This document shows positions 1 through 8,101 of a DNA stretch of 14,435 nucleotides, one piece after another. Below the pieces are notes generated by a model that saw only the letters and a list, made by a program, of their open reading frames with translations, was not told where the DNA came from and made no database searches. The translations under genes and the position numbers were made by a program. Source of the DNA: an uncultured bacterium (GTDB lineage: Bacteria; Vulcanimicrobiota; Xenobia; Xenobiales; Xenobiaceae); contig CAKTUZ010000042.1 in the NCBI GenBank assembly GCA_934621605.1, positions 1-14,435 on the forward strand, given 5' to 3'. How positions within the stretch are numbered: position 1 is the stretch's first letter; every line of letters starts with the position of its first letter.

Positions 1-133
1 TGAGCCGGAGCAGCTGCAGGAGCGGCTTGGCGCATAGGCTGAGCCGGAGCAGCTGCAGGAGCGGCTTGGCGCATAGGCTGAGCCGGAGTGGCTGCAGGAG
101 CGACTTGGCGCATAGGCTGAGCCGGAGTGGCTG
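1..133 (-). repeat. 39-bp in-frame tandem repeat, about 3.4 copies visible
   Basis: Direct tandem copies lie at 1-39, 40-78 and 79-117, with a 16-base partial copy at 118-133. The first two are identical. The third differs at three positions, and the partial copy matches the third. The period is 39, a multiple of three, so copy-number change keeps the minus-strand reading frame and adds or removes 13 residues. The array continues past the left edge. It is clearly richer in GC than the rest of the window. The copies farthest from the gene start are the most alike, which suggests recent expansion at that end. Confidence 0.95.
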
Positions 134-335
134 TCAGTTCGCCCTCTTCGCTAAAACTATCATCATATTCATCATCTTCTGCCATAACCTCGGCAACAAC
201 TTCATCGTAACACTGTTTGCACCAGAAGCTTCCTTCCATTTCGTCGTCTCGATAGGCTACTCTTCCGGCAGCAACATGCTTTCCGCAACCATCACAGACT
301 ATTTCTTTTTCCGGTACAAACTCAACTAATGCCAT
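1..335 (-). CDS. Zinc-ribbon-like protein with acidic linker and 13-residue tandem-repeat tail (3' end outside window)
   Basis: This is a partial gene entering from the left edge; its stop codon is not in the window. The ATG at 335-333 follows an in-frame TAG two codons upstream, which fixes the start. At least 111 residues are visible. Residues 1-50 hold C14-x2-C17 and C39-x2-C42 (CDGC and CKQC), a spacing typical of a zinc ribbon or treble-clef metal site. Residues of about 50-65 are acidic (Glu/Asp-rich). From about residue 68 the protein becomes tandem copies of a 13-residue Pro/Ala/Gln/Arg unit, PMRQAAPAAAPAQ, running to the window edge. There is no signal peptide, so it is probably cytoplasmic. 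The ribosome binding site is weak. The gene is divergent from metG. Metal binding is inferred from the cysteine spacing. The function is unknown, though a protein- or nucleic-acid-binding adaptor would fit the architecture. Confidence 0.75.
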   Translation of the reverse strand, partial: MALVEFVPEKEIVCDGCGKHVAAGRVAYRDDEMEGSFWCKQCYDEVVAEVMAEDDEYDDSFSEEGELTATPAQPMRQVAPAATPAQPMRQAAPAAAPAQPMRQAAPAAAPA

Positions 336-403
336 GGCCCACTAAGCTTACCTTTAAAAATATATCCTTGGCAGACTTTCCCCCGCGCCTGCTCCCAAGT
401 TTT

Positions 404-433
404 TTTACAAATTTATCTGCTTACCTGCTTTAT
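404..433 (+). promoter_or_regulatory. Weak candidate promoter for metG
   Basis: TTTACA at 404-409 and TTTATA at 428-433 are separated by 18 bases and lie in the AT-rich divergent region upstream of metG. The -35 box is a good match to the sigma-70 consensus and the -10 box a poor one. It would leave a 5' leader of about 130 bases that includes the hairpin at 478-509. Confidence 0.3.
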
Positions 434-477
434 AGGCAGTTAATTTAACTAAGCCTAAACTTCTAAAGGGAAAGATA

Positions 478-509
478 GGCTAAAGGAGAAGGCCTTAAGC
501 CGCTTTTTT
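478..509 (+). terminator. Terminator-like hairpin in the metG leader
   Basis: Arms 478-486 (GGCTAAAGG) and 493-501 (CCTTAAGCC) form a 9-bp stem with one mismatch and a 6-base loop, followed after two bases by six T at 504-509. It lies about 64 bases before the metG start with no gene ending just upstream on the plus strand, so it could act as a leader attenuator. Competing pairings are visible: AGCCTA at 452-457 with TAGGCT at 476-481, and CCTTAA at 493-498 with TTAAGG at 508-513. I see no T-box or SAM riboswitch core motif. Confidence 0.4.
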
Positions 510-572
510 AAGGAAGAAAATCTTAAAGTAAATTTTTTTTCACAATATTCCCTACTCCATTGGAGGTTCCGT

Positions 573-2228
573 ATGTCAGCCAATATTTTAGTAAGCGTAG
601 CTTGGCCGTATGCCAACGGCGGGCTTCACTTGGGACATGTAGCCGGTTGTTATTTGCCGGCCGATATTTTTGCCCGTTACCATCGCATGAATGGCGACAA
701 AGTACTCATGGTTTCCGGTACCGACGAACACGGCACCCCTATTACTATTAGTGCCAACCGAGAAGGAGTAACTCCGGCCGAAATTGCCCAACGCTATCAT
801 GATGTCATAGCAAAAAGCCTTGACGATCTCCACGTTCAGTGGGAACTTTTTACCAGTACCAGAACAGAAAATCACCGCGAAATAGTACAGAAGATCTTTA
901 TGGATCTATATGAAAAGGGTTATATTTACCTGCAAACGCAAGAGCAACTTTACTGTCCGGAAGACAAGACATTCCTGCCAGATCGATATGTAGAGGGTAA
1001 GTGTCCTTACTGCGGAGCCGAAAAAGCCCGAGGAGATCAATGTGACGCCTGCGGCCGCACTTTCGATGCCAAAGAATTAATCGAGCCTAAGTGTAAATTG
1101 TGCGGTGCCGAACCGATCATCAAAGAGACTGAGCATTTCTTTTTTAAATGGTCAGCCTTCAATAACAAAATTTTAGAATGGCTCAAAGATAAACACTTCC
1201 GTCCCAATGTGCTCAACTTCACCAATAATTACTTGCATGAAGGCTTAAAAGACTCGGCCATTACTCGCGATATGGAGTGGGGCATTCCCGTACCCGTGCC
1301 TGGCTATGAGCATAAGCGCATTTACGTTTGGTGGGAAGCTGTAATAGGTTACCTGTCGGCCAGCATTCAATGGTCAAAAGATCAAGGCCAACCCGATTTA
1401 TGGAAAGATTGGTGGCAAAATCCAGAAGCTAAAGCCTATTATTTTATAGGTAAAGACAACATTCCGTTCCATTCCATTCGTTGGCCTGCCGTTCTTATGG
1501 GTATTGGCGGCCTAAACTTGCCTTACGATATTCCAGCTAATGAGTTCCTGAACTTGGAAGGGCGCAAACTCTCTACTTCCAATAATTGGGCAGTTTGGCT
1601 CGATGATTACTTAAAAGAGTATGATCCCGATCCTTTGCGTTATGTTTTAACTGCAACTGCTCCGGAAACCTCTGACAGTGATTTCTCCTGGGCAGAATTT
1701 TTGCGCCGCAATAACGACGAATTAGTCGGTTGGTGGGGCAACTTGGTTAATCGCAGCATTTCTTTCACCAATAAGCATTTCCAAGGTGAAGTTCCCGAAG
1801 CCGAGTTCACTGAAGAGGATAAAGAAATTATTTCCCGCTCCCAAGCCACTTTTACCAAGGTAGGCCAATTGATTGACGAATGTCAATTTAAGCAAGCTTT
1901 GGCGGAAGCCATGGAATTAGCCAGAGAAGGCAATCGCTACTTTGATTCTCAAGCCCCTTGGAAAGAAGTGAAGGTAGATAAGCAGCGTACCAGTGCCATT
2001 ATGGCTACTATGGTTCAATTTATCGCCAATTTGAGAGTTATGCTCCACCCCTTCTTGCCCGACACTTGCACTAAATTACACTTTATTTTAGGTTTGCCTG
2101 GTGAAGGTCAAGATGTTAAATGGGAGCTCTTCGAAATAAAACCCGGACATAAGCTGGGCCAGGCAACTCCTCTCTTCAAAAAGCTCGATCCTTCCATTGT
2201 AGAAACTGAAAGAGCCAAGCTCGGCTAA
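573..2228 (+). CDS. metG: Methionine--tRNA ligase (MetRS)
   Basis: This cytoplasmic class I synthetase charges tRNA-Met with methionine using ATP. The HIGH signature is HLGH at residues 19-22, preceded by the family motif around WPYANG. The KMSKS loop is KLSTS at 332-336. The connective domain has a zinc knuckle, C144-x2-C147-x9-C157-x2-C160, the same spacing as in E. coli MetRS, and an extra pair C174-x2-C177 that may be part of a second knuckle. An alpha-helical anticodon-binding domain follows (about 385-551). At 551 residues it lacks the C-terminal EMAPII/Trbp111-like tRNA-binding and dimerisation domain of roughly 680-residue bacterial forms, so it is probably monomeric. The start is set by GGAGG at 562-566, six bases before ATG. 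It is monocistronic, with a hairpin-bearing leader and its own terminator. Confidence 0.97.
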   Translation: MSANILVSVAWPYANGGLHLGHVAGCYLPADIFARYHRMNGDKVLMVSGTDEHGTPITISANREGVTPAEIAQRYHDVIAKSLDDLHVQWELFTSTRTENHREIVQKIFMDLYEKGYIYLQTQEQLYCPEDKTFLPDRYVEGKCPYCGAEKARGDQCDACGRTFDAKELIEPKCKLCGAEPIIKETEHFFFKWSAFNNKILEWLKDKHFRPNVLNFTNNYLHEGLKDSAITRDMEWGIPVPVPGYEHKRIYVWWEAVIGYLSASIQWSKDQGQPDLWKDWWQNPEAKAYYFIGKDNIPFHSIRWPAVLMGIGGLNLPYDIPANEFLNLEGRKLSTSNNWAVWLDDYLKEYDPDPLRYVLTATAPETSDSDFSWAEFLRRNNDELVGWWGNLVNRSISFTNKHFQGEVPEAEFTEEDKEIISRSQATFTKVGQLIDECQFKQALAEAMELAREGNRYFDSQAPWKEVKVDKQRTSAIMATMVQFIANLRVMLHPFLPDTCTKLHFILGLPGEGQDVKWELFEIKPGHKLGQATPLFKKLDPSIVETERAKLG

Positions 2229-2261
2229 TTTTCGCTTCGTAATCGTCAATTAAAACGAACT

Positions 2262-2307
2262 AAAGGCTCAGATTCGCCATATAACGGTCGGATCGAGCCT
2301 TTTTTTT
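2262..2307 (+). terminator. Intrinsic terminator of metG, possibly bidirectional
   Basis: GGCTC with its flanking A's (2262-2269) pairs with GAGCC (2295-2299). The stem continues after a one-base bulge with GATTCG against CGGATC (one G-T pair). Eight T follow at 2300-2307. On the minus strand the hairpin is followed by a weaker T-rich stretch, so it may also end the convergent peptidase gene. Confidence 0.88.
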
Positions 2308-2329
2308 GCAGTAAAAATATAATTTCTAA

Positions 2330-4288
2330 CTAGAAACCACGTTCGCTAGGATCGATAAAATCATCTTCATCTTGTCCGGCCCAACCATCGTCATCGCCGT
2401 CACCCCATCCCCGACTCTCATCCCATTGTTCTTCATCGTCCGCATGCCCGTCAGTCGCGTTATCTAAGGGAACTTCCGAGCCTTTAAGCTCTTTAGCTAA
2501 GGCTTTAGCTTTTTTTACGTTAGCAGCAATTAAATTGCAACCTTCTTGCCAAAATTCGCGATTGTCAATATCTATATCCAGTTTGGCCAAAAGTTGACGC
2601 GGACTTTGAGAACCGCCGGAAGCCAAAAATCGGAGATATTTTTGCTTAAAAGCTTCACCTTCGCGATGGTATCTAGCAAAGAGGCTATAAACGAGCAATT
2701 CACCAAAAGCGTAAGCATATACATAGAACGGAGTATACACAAAGTGGGGTACATATAACCAAGTAATGGCGTGATCAGCTCCCAAGTAAAGCGAATCTTG
2801 GAACATTTCGCCGATAGACTGCTGCCAAAGTCCATTAAGACGCTCCAGAGAAAGCTCGCCTTCCTGAGCCCGAGCCGCAAAAACTCTCTGTTCAAAAGTA
2901 TACATGGCAACTTGGCGAAATACTGTAGCGAAAGAATCTTCAATCTTGGAAGCCAACAAAGCCAGCTTATCTTTAGTCGTATGTAAATTATTAAAAAGTT
3001 TTTCAAAGACTATCATTTCCGCAAAAGTGCTAGCCGTTTCGGCTAAAGGCAATACGGGACGGTAATCAAAATAATTTTGCTCAGAAGCCAATAAATCGTG
3101 TAATCCATGGCCCAACTCGTGAGCCATGGTTTGTACATCGCGAGAATTACCCGTATAGTTGAGCATTACATAGGGATGAAGTGTAGGTACAAGACCGGCA
3201 CAGAAAGCGCCACTACGTTTGCCATCGGCAACCCTGGCGTCGATCCAATTATTGACAAAGAACTTTTTAGCCAATGCTTTAAATTTAGGATCGAATTCTC
3301 CAAAAGCTTCCAAAACGATTTGTTTTGCCTCTGTGTAAGAAACTTTCTCTTCAACTTCACCCAAAGGTGCATAACGGTCGTAATGATAAAGCTGAGGCAA
3401 GTCCAAAAGTTCGGCTTTCAAGTGATAGTACTCAGCTACGATGGCATAATTTGACTTAACGACATCTACGACCATATCAACCGTAGAATCATCTAATTCA
3501 TTGCTGGAGTTACGGCTACTTTCTGGACGGGCATAACCGCGCAACTTATCCTGAGTAAGTTTATCAAGTAAAAGGGCATTGTAAGTAAAATGAATCGGAT
3601 GGGCATTAGCTTTGAGCACATCGGAGAGTACTTCAGCAGAGCGACGCCGTACAGCTCTATCAGGATCGCGGGCTAAAGCCAACAATTCACTTTGAGTAAA
3701 TTCATGTTTTTGTCCGTTTAATTCCATAGGGAAAGTTAATCTGGAAAGAAGCTCTCCAAATAAGCGACGAAAAGCCCGGCTGCCACTATTGGCAGTTTGT
3801 TCTAAAAGCTTCTCTTCGATTTCGCTGAGACAATGTTTTTGCGTGCGACGCAAGTCTTCAATAAAATGTCTGTATTGAGCTATTTGAGGCGCTTCTTTGA
3901 GTTTATCCCAATTATCATCAGTTATCTTGCCTAACTCTAACTCAAAAAACAGCAAATTGGTAAAAATTTCACTGATTTTTTCATTGCAATGCTGACTTAA
4001 GGCACCAATTACTTCATTTTTACTTTCCACGGAAAAACGCAAGTCAGCGTAAGCAGCCGGCAAAGTAAGCAAAATGTTAATTTGTTCATAATCAGCTATA
4101 GCTTGCACCAGTTGCTCAACTTTATAGCCACCAGAAACAATAATATCTCGCCAATCAGCAACAAATTTTTCGGCCAGCTCAGTCCCTTTTTGCAAATCTG
4201 CTTCTATCTTGGGATCATCATCACCAGAATAAAGATCAGACAAATCCCAAACGGGCAATGCTTCCAAATGCTCTTTGTTTTCTTCCAT
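2330..4288 (-). CDS. pepF: Oligoendopeptidase F-like zinc metallopeptidase, family M3, with acidic C-terminal tail
   Basis: This protein cleaves short peptides in the cytoplasm, a role inferred from the family. The catalytic zinc site is HELGH at residues 390-394, with the third ligand probably E417 in AETASTFAE. The C-terminal YVYAYAFGELL stretch matches the conserved substrate-binding tyrosine region of M3 enzymes. The N-terminus LPVWDLSDLYSG is the usual PepF opening. I chose ATG at 4288 because it follows AGGT with about 7-base spacing and begins right before that conserved opening; the frame extends to a GTG at 4336 but no ribosome binding site precedes it. The length is 652 residues, longer than the roughly 600 usual for PepF because of a 50-residue tail (about 603-652) rich in Asp, Glu, Gly and Trp. 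It converges with metG and lies downstream of the thioesterase gene on the same strand, after 134 bases. Confidence 0.93.
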   Translation of the reverse strand: MEENKEHLEALPVWDLSDLYSGDDDPKIEADLQKGTELAEKFVADWRDIIVSGGYKVEQLVQAIADYEQINILLTLPAAYADLRFSVESKNEVIGALSQHCNEKISEIFTNLLFFELELGKITDDNWDKLKEAPQIAQYRHFIEDLRRTQKHCLSEIEEKLLEQTANSGSRAFRRLFGELLSRLTFPMELNGQKHEFTQSELLALARDPDRAVRRRSAEVLSDVLKANAHPIHFTYNALLLDKLTQDKLRGYARPESSRNSSNELDDSTVDMVVDVVKSNYAIVAEYYHLKAELLDLPQLYHYDRYAPLGEVEEKVSYTEAKQIVLEAFGEFDPKFKALAKKFFVNNWIDARVADGKRSGAFCAGLVPTLHPYVMLNYTGNSRDVQTMAHELGHGLHDLLASEQNYFDYRPVLPLAETASTFAEMIVFEKLFNNLHTTKDKLALLASKIEDSFATVFRQVAMYTFEQRVFAARAQEGELSLERLNGLWQQSIGEMFQDSLYLGADHAITWLYVPHFVYTPFYVYAYAFGELLVYSLFARYHREGEAFKQKYLRFLASGGSQSPRQLLAKLDIDIDNREFWQEGCNLIAANVKKAKALAKELKGSEVPLDNATDGHADDEEQWDESRGWGDGDDDGWAGQDEDDFIDPSERGF

Positions 4289-4422
4289 TTTTATACCTGC
4301 GCTTTGTTTCTTGCCGTTCTCTAATGTGAGCAGCACTAATTCAATTGCTTACGCAAATTCGGTGGACGTGCCTTATATCCCCATGCCTGAAGGCAGAGAA
4401 TTTACGGCACTCGTGTAAAGAG

Positions 4423-4806
4423 CTAGTCTAAAACATATTTATCTAAAACGAAACACGTAAAACTGCCTTTAAAAACTTCGGCGTCTCTCCGTTTACAACA
4501 GACTTCAACTAAACGCTTCTTACCTACTTCACCGACAACTTGGGCATTTGCCTCGATAGTTTCTCCTACTTGGCATGGCTTTAAAAAGCGAGTTTCAGCA
4601 GCGCCTAACACAACATTAGGATCATTAACTGCCAACATAGCAGCGTAATCGGCCAAGCCGAAAATAAAGCCACCGTGCACTAAACCGCGCTTATCAGCGC
4701 TCATATTTGGCGTCAACATCAAATTAACGACAGCTCTTCCCTCTCCCAATTCCACAACCTGACCGCAGAGTTGTTTATCAATACTTAAATGAGTCTTTAT
4801 TTCCAT
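4423..4806 (-). CDS. PaaI-type hotdog-fold thioesterase
   Basis: This is a single-domain hotdog protein of 127 residues, the usual size for the PaaI/YdiI group, which hydrolyse acyl-CoA thioesters. The central hotdog helix starts at GLVHGGFIFGLADYAAMLAV (42-61), with HGG at 44-46 and D53 on the helix where the catalytic acid or its substitute normally sits. Later strands around ETRFLKP (71-77) also fit the family. The start is well supported by GGAGG at 4817-4813, six bases before ATG. It lies 25 bases downstream of the dsbD-like gene on the same strand and may be cotranscribed with it. The substrate cannot be read from sequence; acyl-CoA housekeeping or a detoxifying hydrolase are both possible. 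Confidence 0.88.
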   Translation of the reverse strand: MEIKTHLSIDKQLCGQVVELGEGRAVVNLMLTPNMSADKRGLVHGGFIFGLADYAAMLAVNDPNVVLGAAETRFLKPCQVGETIEANAQVVGEVGKKRLVEVCCKRRDAEVFKGSFTCFVLDKYVLD

Positions 4807-4831
4807 ATAAAACCTCCAATAAGATCAGAAT

Positions 4832-6730
4832 TTACTTTACATACGATTTTACAATATTGACAGTTAAAATTTCTGGCAAAATGACAGGTTCATGCTGATT
4901 TTGAGGATTGTAATACACATAGAGAGGTACGCCGCTGCGCCCATATCTGCGCAAAGCTTCTGTTATTTCATCGCTACGACTTGTCCAGTCTGCTTTCAAA
5001 AACAGCACTCGACGTTCGCGAAAAAGTTGTTTTATTTCAGGATTGGCTAAAACAGCTTTTTCGTTTACTTGACAAGTTAAGCACCAGGCTGCGCCAAAGT
5101 CGATAAAAACAGGACGACCTTGAGTTAAAGCTTCTTGCACTGCTTGGGGAGACCAAATGTTTGCTTCAACACCATTTTGAACTTCACCAGTTGAAACTTT
5201 AGCATTTGGTATTTTTGTCGACTGAGTAACGTAAGAATATGTACAAGCCCAATAAATAGTCAAAAAACCAATAGCTGCAATTATAATTACTAAAGTCCAC
5301 GCCATTTTGGGAGTTTTGACCACAAAACGGCCATAAATCCAAGCGGCCAAGGCAGTCCATACCAAAGCTCCTGCCAAAGCCGCAACTCCGGTAGCACTTG
5401 TTTGCTGGGCAAATATCCAAAGGAAGTATACGCAAGCAAACGCTAAAGGGAAGGCCAAAAATTGTTTTACGGTTTCCATCCAGCGTCCCGGCTTAGGCAA
5501 ATATTTCAAAAAAGTCGGCCAAGAAGATAAGGCCGCATAAGGTAAGGCCATGCCCAATGCTAAAAATGTAAAAATTATCAGCGATATGTAAAAAGGCTCA
5601 GCAAACGAAAAGCCCAGAGCCGATCCCATAAAAGGAGCCGTGCAAGGAGTGGCTGCAACTACTGTCAGAGCTCCGCTCAAAATAGCATTAACTGCTTTAG
5701 GCTGACTTTTTTCCAAGCCTCCCAATCTGGTCAAACCAAGACCAAATTCAAAAACCCCCCACATATTTAAAGCAATCAAGAAAAACAACACGGTAAGACA
5801 AGCAACAAAAGCCGGATACTGCATTTGAAAGCCCCACCCCAACTCTTGACCGCTCATCTTGAAGGCAATCATTATGGATGCCACTGCCCAAAAACTCAAT
5901 AAAATACCTAAAGAAAACCAGGCGGCCGCCTTAAAACTACGCCCACTTTTATCAGCTTCCTGAGCTTGTTCTATAAGGCTAAATACCTTCAAAGATAGTA
6001 CGGGAAAAACACAGGGCATAAAATTTAAAAGTATTCCACCCAAAAAAGCTCCGACAGCATAGAGAATTACTTTCAACCATTTTCCGGCAATCAGTTTCCC
6101 AAGTTGTGAGGAGTTTGCCATATTTGCCTCGGGTGAGACTGCAGCTACATAAGATTCTAATCCTTGACCCAAAGTTCGTTGCATAAGTTGCTTATACAAT
6201 TCATTTTGTTCATGAACCGCCGTTGCCGCTTCCGTTTGCAAGTCTACCCGCCCCGGATGACAACCGCTTTCGCTACAATCAAGCCAACTGACCTCAGCGC
6301 CGATTGGTGGTACTTTATGCCAAGATGAAGATACACGAAAACGACCTACAGCAGCAATTTGCCCTTCATACCCAAAAATATTTTCACCGAGATATTCCAT
6401 TTTTTTTGGGTTTGGCCAAACTGTTTCCACACTATTTACGCCAACAGGCAGTTGCCACTTTACTGTTGTGGGCAAACCGGCTTTTCCTTCGTTATGTCCA
6501 TAAATGTGGACTCCTTGAGGGATATCAAAGATTAAGCCGATTTCAAAAGTATCCCCTGCTTTTATTTCACTTTTTAATGGACAATATAGAGTGACTTTAG
6601 TCTGAGCCTTATTATCTTCATTAGAAGCATTTTTTTTCGGCCAAGCTTGAGCAACAGCTAAAGAAACTGTCCAAGCTAAAAATAAAGCTATAAGCAAATT
6701 TGCCAATTTACCGATACGGTTTAATCTCAC
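4832..6730 (-). CDS. dsbD: DsbD-family thiol:disulfide interchange protein (membrane reductant transporter)
   Basis: The protein moves electrons from cytoplasmic thioredoxin across the inner membrane to periplasmic thiol proteins. A signal peptide spans about residues 1-28. An exported N-terminal immunoglobulin-like domain (about 43-170) carries C152-x4-C157 (DCSESGC). A multi-helix DsbD/CcdA-type membrane domain (about 222-500) holds the paired cysteines C240 (NFMPCVFP) and C363 (ATPCTAPF). The C-terminal thioredoxin domain has WCLTC, C550 and C553. All six expected redox cysteines are present, and 632 residues is a normal length. The start codon is GTG. GGAGGG lies about 11 bases upstream, a long spacing, and no in-frame ATG lies nearby, so the start is moderately certain. 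The WCLTC form resembles ScsB-like members more than classical E. coli DsbD (WCVAC). No dedicated partner (DsbC, DsbG, ScsC, cytochrome c maturation) is in the window. Confidence 0.95.
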   Translation of the reverse strand: MRLNRIGKLANLLIALFLAWTVSLAVAQAWPKKNASNEDNKAQTKVTLYCPLKSEIKAGDTFEIGLIFDIPQGVHIYGHNEGKAGLPTTVKWQLPVGVNSVETVWPNPKKMEYLGENIFGYEGQIAAVGRFRVSSSWHKVPPIGAEVSWLDCSESGCHPGRVDLQTEAATAVHEQNELYKQLMQRTLGQGLESYVAAVSPEANMANSSQLGKLIAGKWLKVILYAVGAFLGGILLNFMPCVFPVLSLKVFSLIEQAQEADKSGRSFKAAAWFSLGILLSFWAVASIMIAFKMSGQELGWGFQMQYPAFVACLTVLFFLIALNMWGVFEFGLGLTRLGGLEKSQPKAVNAILSGALTVVAATPCTAPFMGSALGFSFAEPFYISLIIFTFLALGMALPYAALSSWPTFLKYLPKPGRWMETVKQFLAFPLAFACVYFLWIFAQQTSATGVAALAGALVWTALAAWIYGRFVVKTPKMAWTLVIIIAAIGFLTIYWACTYSYVTQSTKIPNAKVSTGEVQNGVEANIWSPQAVQEALTQGRPVFIDFGAAWCLTCQVNEKAVLANPEIKQLFRERRVLFLKADWTSRSDEITEALRRYGRSGVPLYVYYNPQNQHEPVILPEILTVNIVKSYVK

Positions 6731-6830
6731 TGACCTAATGTCCCTCCATTCCTAAGCTAAACCGAGGCAGGGCACTTTCTTTTATGAACGAAGGCAAACG
6801 GAACTTTTCACGGCGGAGTTTTCCACTACC

Positions 6831-8003
6831 ATGTCCAAATCTATGCATCTGACCGATCAGGCCTTTAGCGCTTTGCGTGTCAATCCTCCGTGTCCGGCAG
6901 AAAATATTGCCAGGGCTGAAGAATTGCTTGCTCAAGCAGAGCAAGAAGCCTCCTCCGGCCGCGATTATATCCAGTTAGGCTTAGCCTATCTGGAACTTGG
7001 CCAAAGTGAATCGGCGGCTCAAGCCTTCACTCGAGCTTCCCAAAAAGATTCTAAAAATCCATCTGTACCGCTCTTTGCCGCTTTGGCTGCTATAGACAAC
7101 ACCCAATTTGAACAAGCCCAAGCCTTTCTTGACAATTTGCATACCATCTGTCCGGACAATCAAGCTGCCCCCACAGCTCAAGCTTTGCTTTTTCTACGAC
7201 AAGGTCAGATAGATAAAGTCTTAAGCATAATCTATCCTAAAAAAGGCAATTTTGATTTAAGTGTATCCCCTCCTGTTTTGTCCAGATTCGCTATAGCTAT
7301 TGAAGAATACATTCTTCCCCGAGAATTACCAGAAATTAAAGAAGATTGGCTGAATACAATCGAGTCAACCACAGACCCAAACACTTCCGAAAACAGCAAT
7401 TCCGACAAACAACACGCAGAAGCAAATGAAAGCAGAACCTCATTTTTTGCTGGTCTTTTGCCGGGAGAGACTTCTTCTTTAGCTGCCCAAGGCAGTTATC
7501 GTTTGCAAAAATGCTGGGACCTAGCTCCGGATAAAAGGTTGGAAGAAATAAAAAAGGCCAAACAAGAACTTAGTGACGCTTATGCAAAAAATCCCCATAT
7601 TCCACAATTGACCTATGACTTAGGCGAGGCTTGTTTAGGGTGCATAGAGTTTAGCCATCTCTCTGGACAGAGAATAAACTCAGAAGAAGTGGAAGCTTTA
7701 CGCCAAGCGGCCACATATTTTCAAGATGCCTTAAGAGAAAATAAAGAGAATGCTTATACCCTGCACTATATAGCCAGAACCGCACTGTTATTGAAAGAAT
7801 ATAAAAAAGCTGAAGAAGCTTGGAAGTTGGCCTTAAAGTTTTTCGAAAAACTTCCGGAAGCCAATTATGGCTTAGCTCAACTTTATACAATAAAACGGGA
7901 CTTTGCCCAAGCACGTCAATACATGATACTGTCATTGATGTCAGATTTACAACTTTTACGCGATCGATACAACGATTTAAAACAGTTTTGGCAAAAAAGT
8001 TAA
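6831..8003 (+). CDS. Tetratricopeptide repeat (TPR) protein
   Basis: This is a 390-residue protein without signal peptide or membrane segment, so cytoplasmic. TPR-type helix pairs lie at about residues 43-76 (YIQLGLAYLELGQSESAAQA), 77-110, 288-340 (ALHYIARTALLLKEYKKAEEA-like) and 341-374, separated by a low-complexity Ser/Asn/Thr/Glu linker at about 176-205. TPRs mediate protein-protein contacts; the partner is unknown. It diverges from the dsbD-like gene across 100 bases that must hold both promoters. The ATG at 6831 is preceded by GGAG at 6814-6817 with a long 13-base spacing; ATG at residue 5 is an alternative start. The upstream ATG at 6784 is out of frame. No T-run hairpin ends the gene directly; the inverted repeat at 8011-8069 may serve. 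Confidence 0.85.
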   Translation: MSKSMHLTDQAFSALRVNPPCPAENIARAEELLAQAEQEASSGRDYIQLGLAYLELGQSESAAQAFTRASQKDSKNPSVPLFAALAAIDNTQFEQAQAFLDNLHTICPDNQAAPTAQALLFLRQGQIDKVLSIIYPKKGNFDLSVSPPVLSRFAIAIEEYILPRELPEIKEDWLNTIESTTDPNTSENSNSDKQHAEANESRTSFFAGLLPGETSSLAAQGSYRLQKCWDLAPDKRLEEIKKAKQELSDAYAKNPHIPQLTYDLGEACLGCIEFSHLSGQRINSEEVEALRQAATYFQDALRENKENAYTLHYIARTALLLKEYKKAEEAWKLALKFFEKLPEANYGLAQLYTIKRDFAQARQYMILSLMSDLQLLRDRYNDLKQFWQKS

Positions 8004-8010
8004 CTTTTAG

Positions 8011-8079
8011 CCCTAATATTGGCAAGAGTTTCCTATTAAACTATGTTATCATGCAAGGTGAGATTAGGGGATATTTTTT
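8011..8079 (+). repeat. Inverted repeat CCCTAAT/ATTAGGG bracketing the promoter, followed by a T-run
   Basis: CCCTAAT at 8011-8017 and ATTAGGG at 8063-8069 are perfect 7-bp arms 45 bases apart, with six T at 8074-8079. The arms flank the promoter at 8019-8047. They could be a long-loop terminator for the upstream TPR gene or two half-sites for a regulator of the downstream gene. Chance is not excluded. Confidence 0.35.
8019..8047 (+). promoter_or_regulatory. Sigma-70-like promoter of the coiled-coil gene
   Basis: TTGGCA at 8019-8024 and TATGTT at 8042-8047 are separated by an optimal 17 bases, with five and four of six consensus matches. Initiation near 8054 would give a leader of roughly 48 bases. 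This is the best promoter I can see in the window and implies that the following gene is its own transcription unit. Confidence 0.6.
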
Positions 8080-8101
8080 CTTCAGCTTTTAGGAGTTTCA
8101 T

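Noticed and set aside
1..133. Possible CRISPR array
   Set aside because: The copies are contiguous with no unique spacers and are in frame within a protein-coding gene, so this is a coding tandem repeat.
27..329. Plus-strand 100-codon frame with HRLSRS-type repeats
   Set aside because: It is the complement of the 39-bp repeat and zinc-ribbon gene. The minus strand gives CxxC motifs, an in-frame stop before ATG and a sensible protein; the plus-strand frame gives a repetitive low-complexity sequence with no ribosome binding site.
336..572. T-box or SAM riboswitch before metG
   Set aside because: I could not find the T-box antiterminator core or SAM-I conserved elements; only generic hairpins are visible.
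3107..3454. Plus-strand 115-codon frame within the peptidase gene
   Set aside because: It is antisense to the most conserved part of pepF, has no ribosome binding site and gives no recognisable protein.
4326..4415. Short plus-strand frame between the peptidase and thioesterase genes (about 29 codons from GTG)
   Set aside because: It has no ribosome binding site and overlaps the peptidase leader; it is too short to separate from chance.
6735..6944. Minus-strand 69-codon frame overlapping the TPR gene start
   Set aside because: It overlaps the 5' end of the TPR gene in antisense and the divergent promoter region, and its product has no recognisable features.
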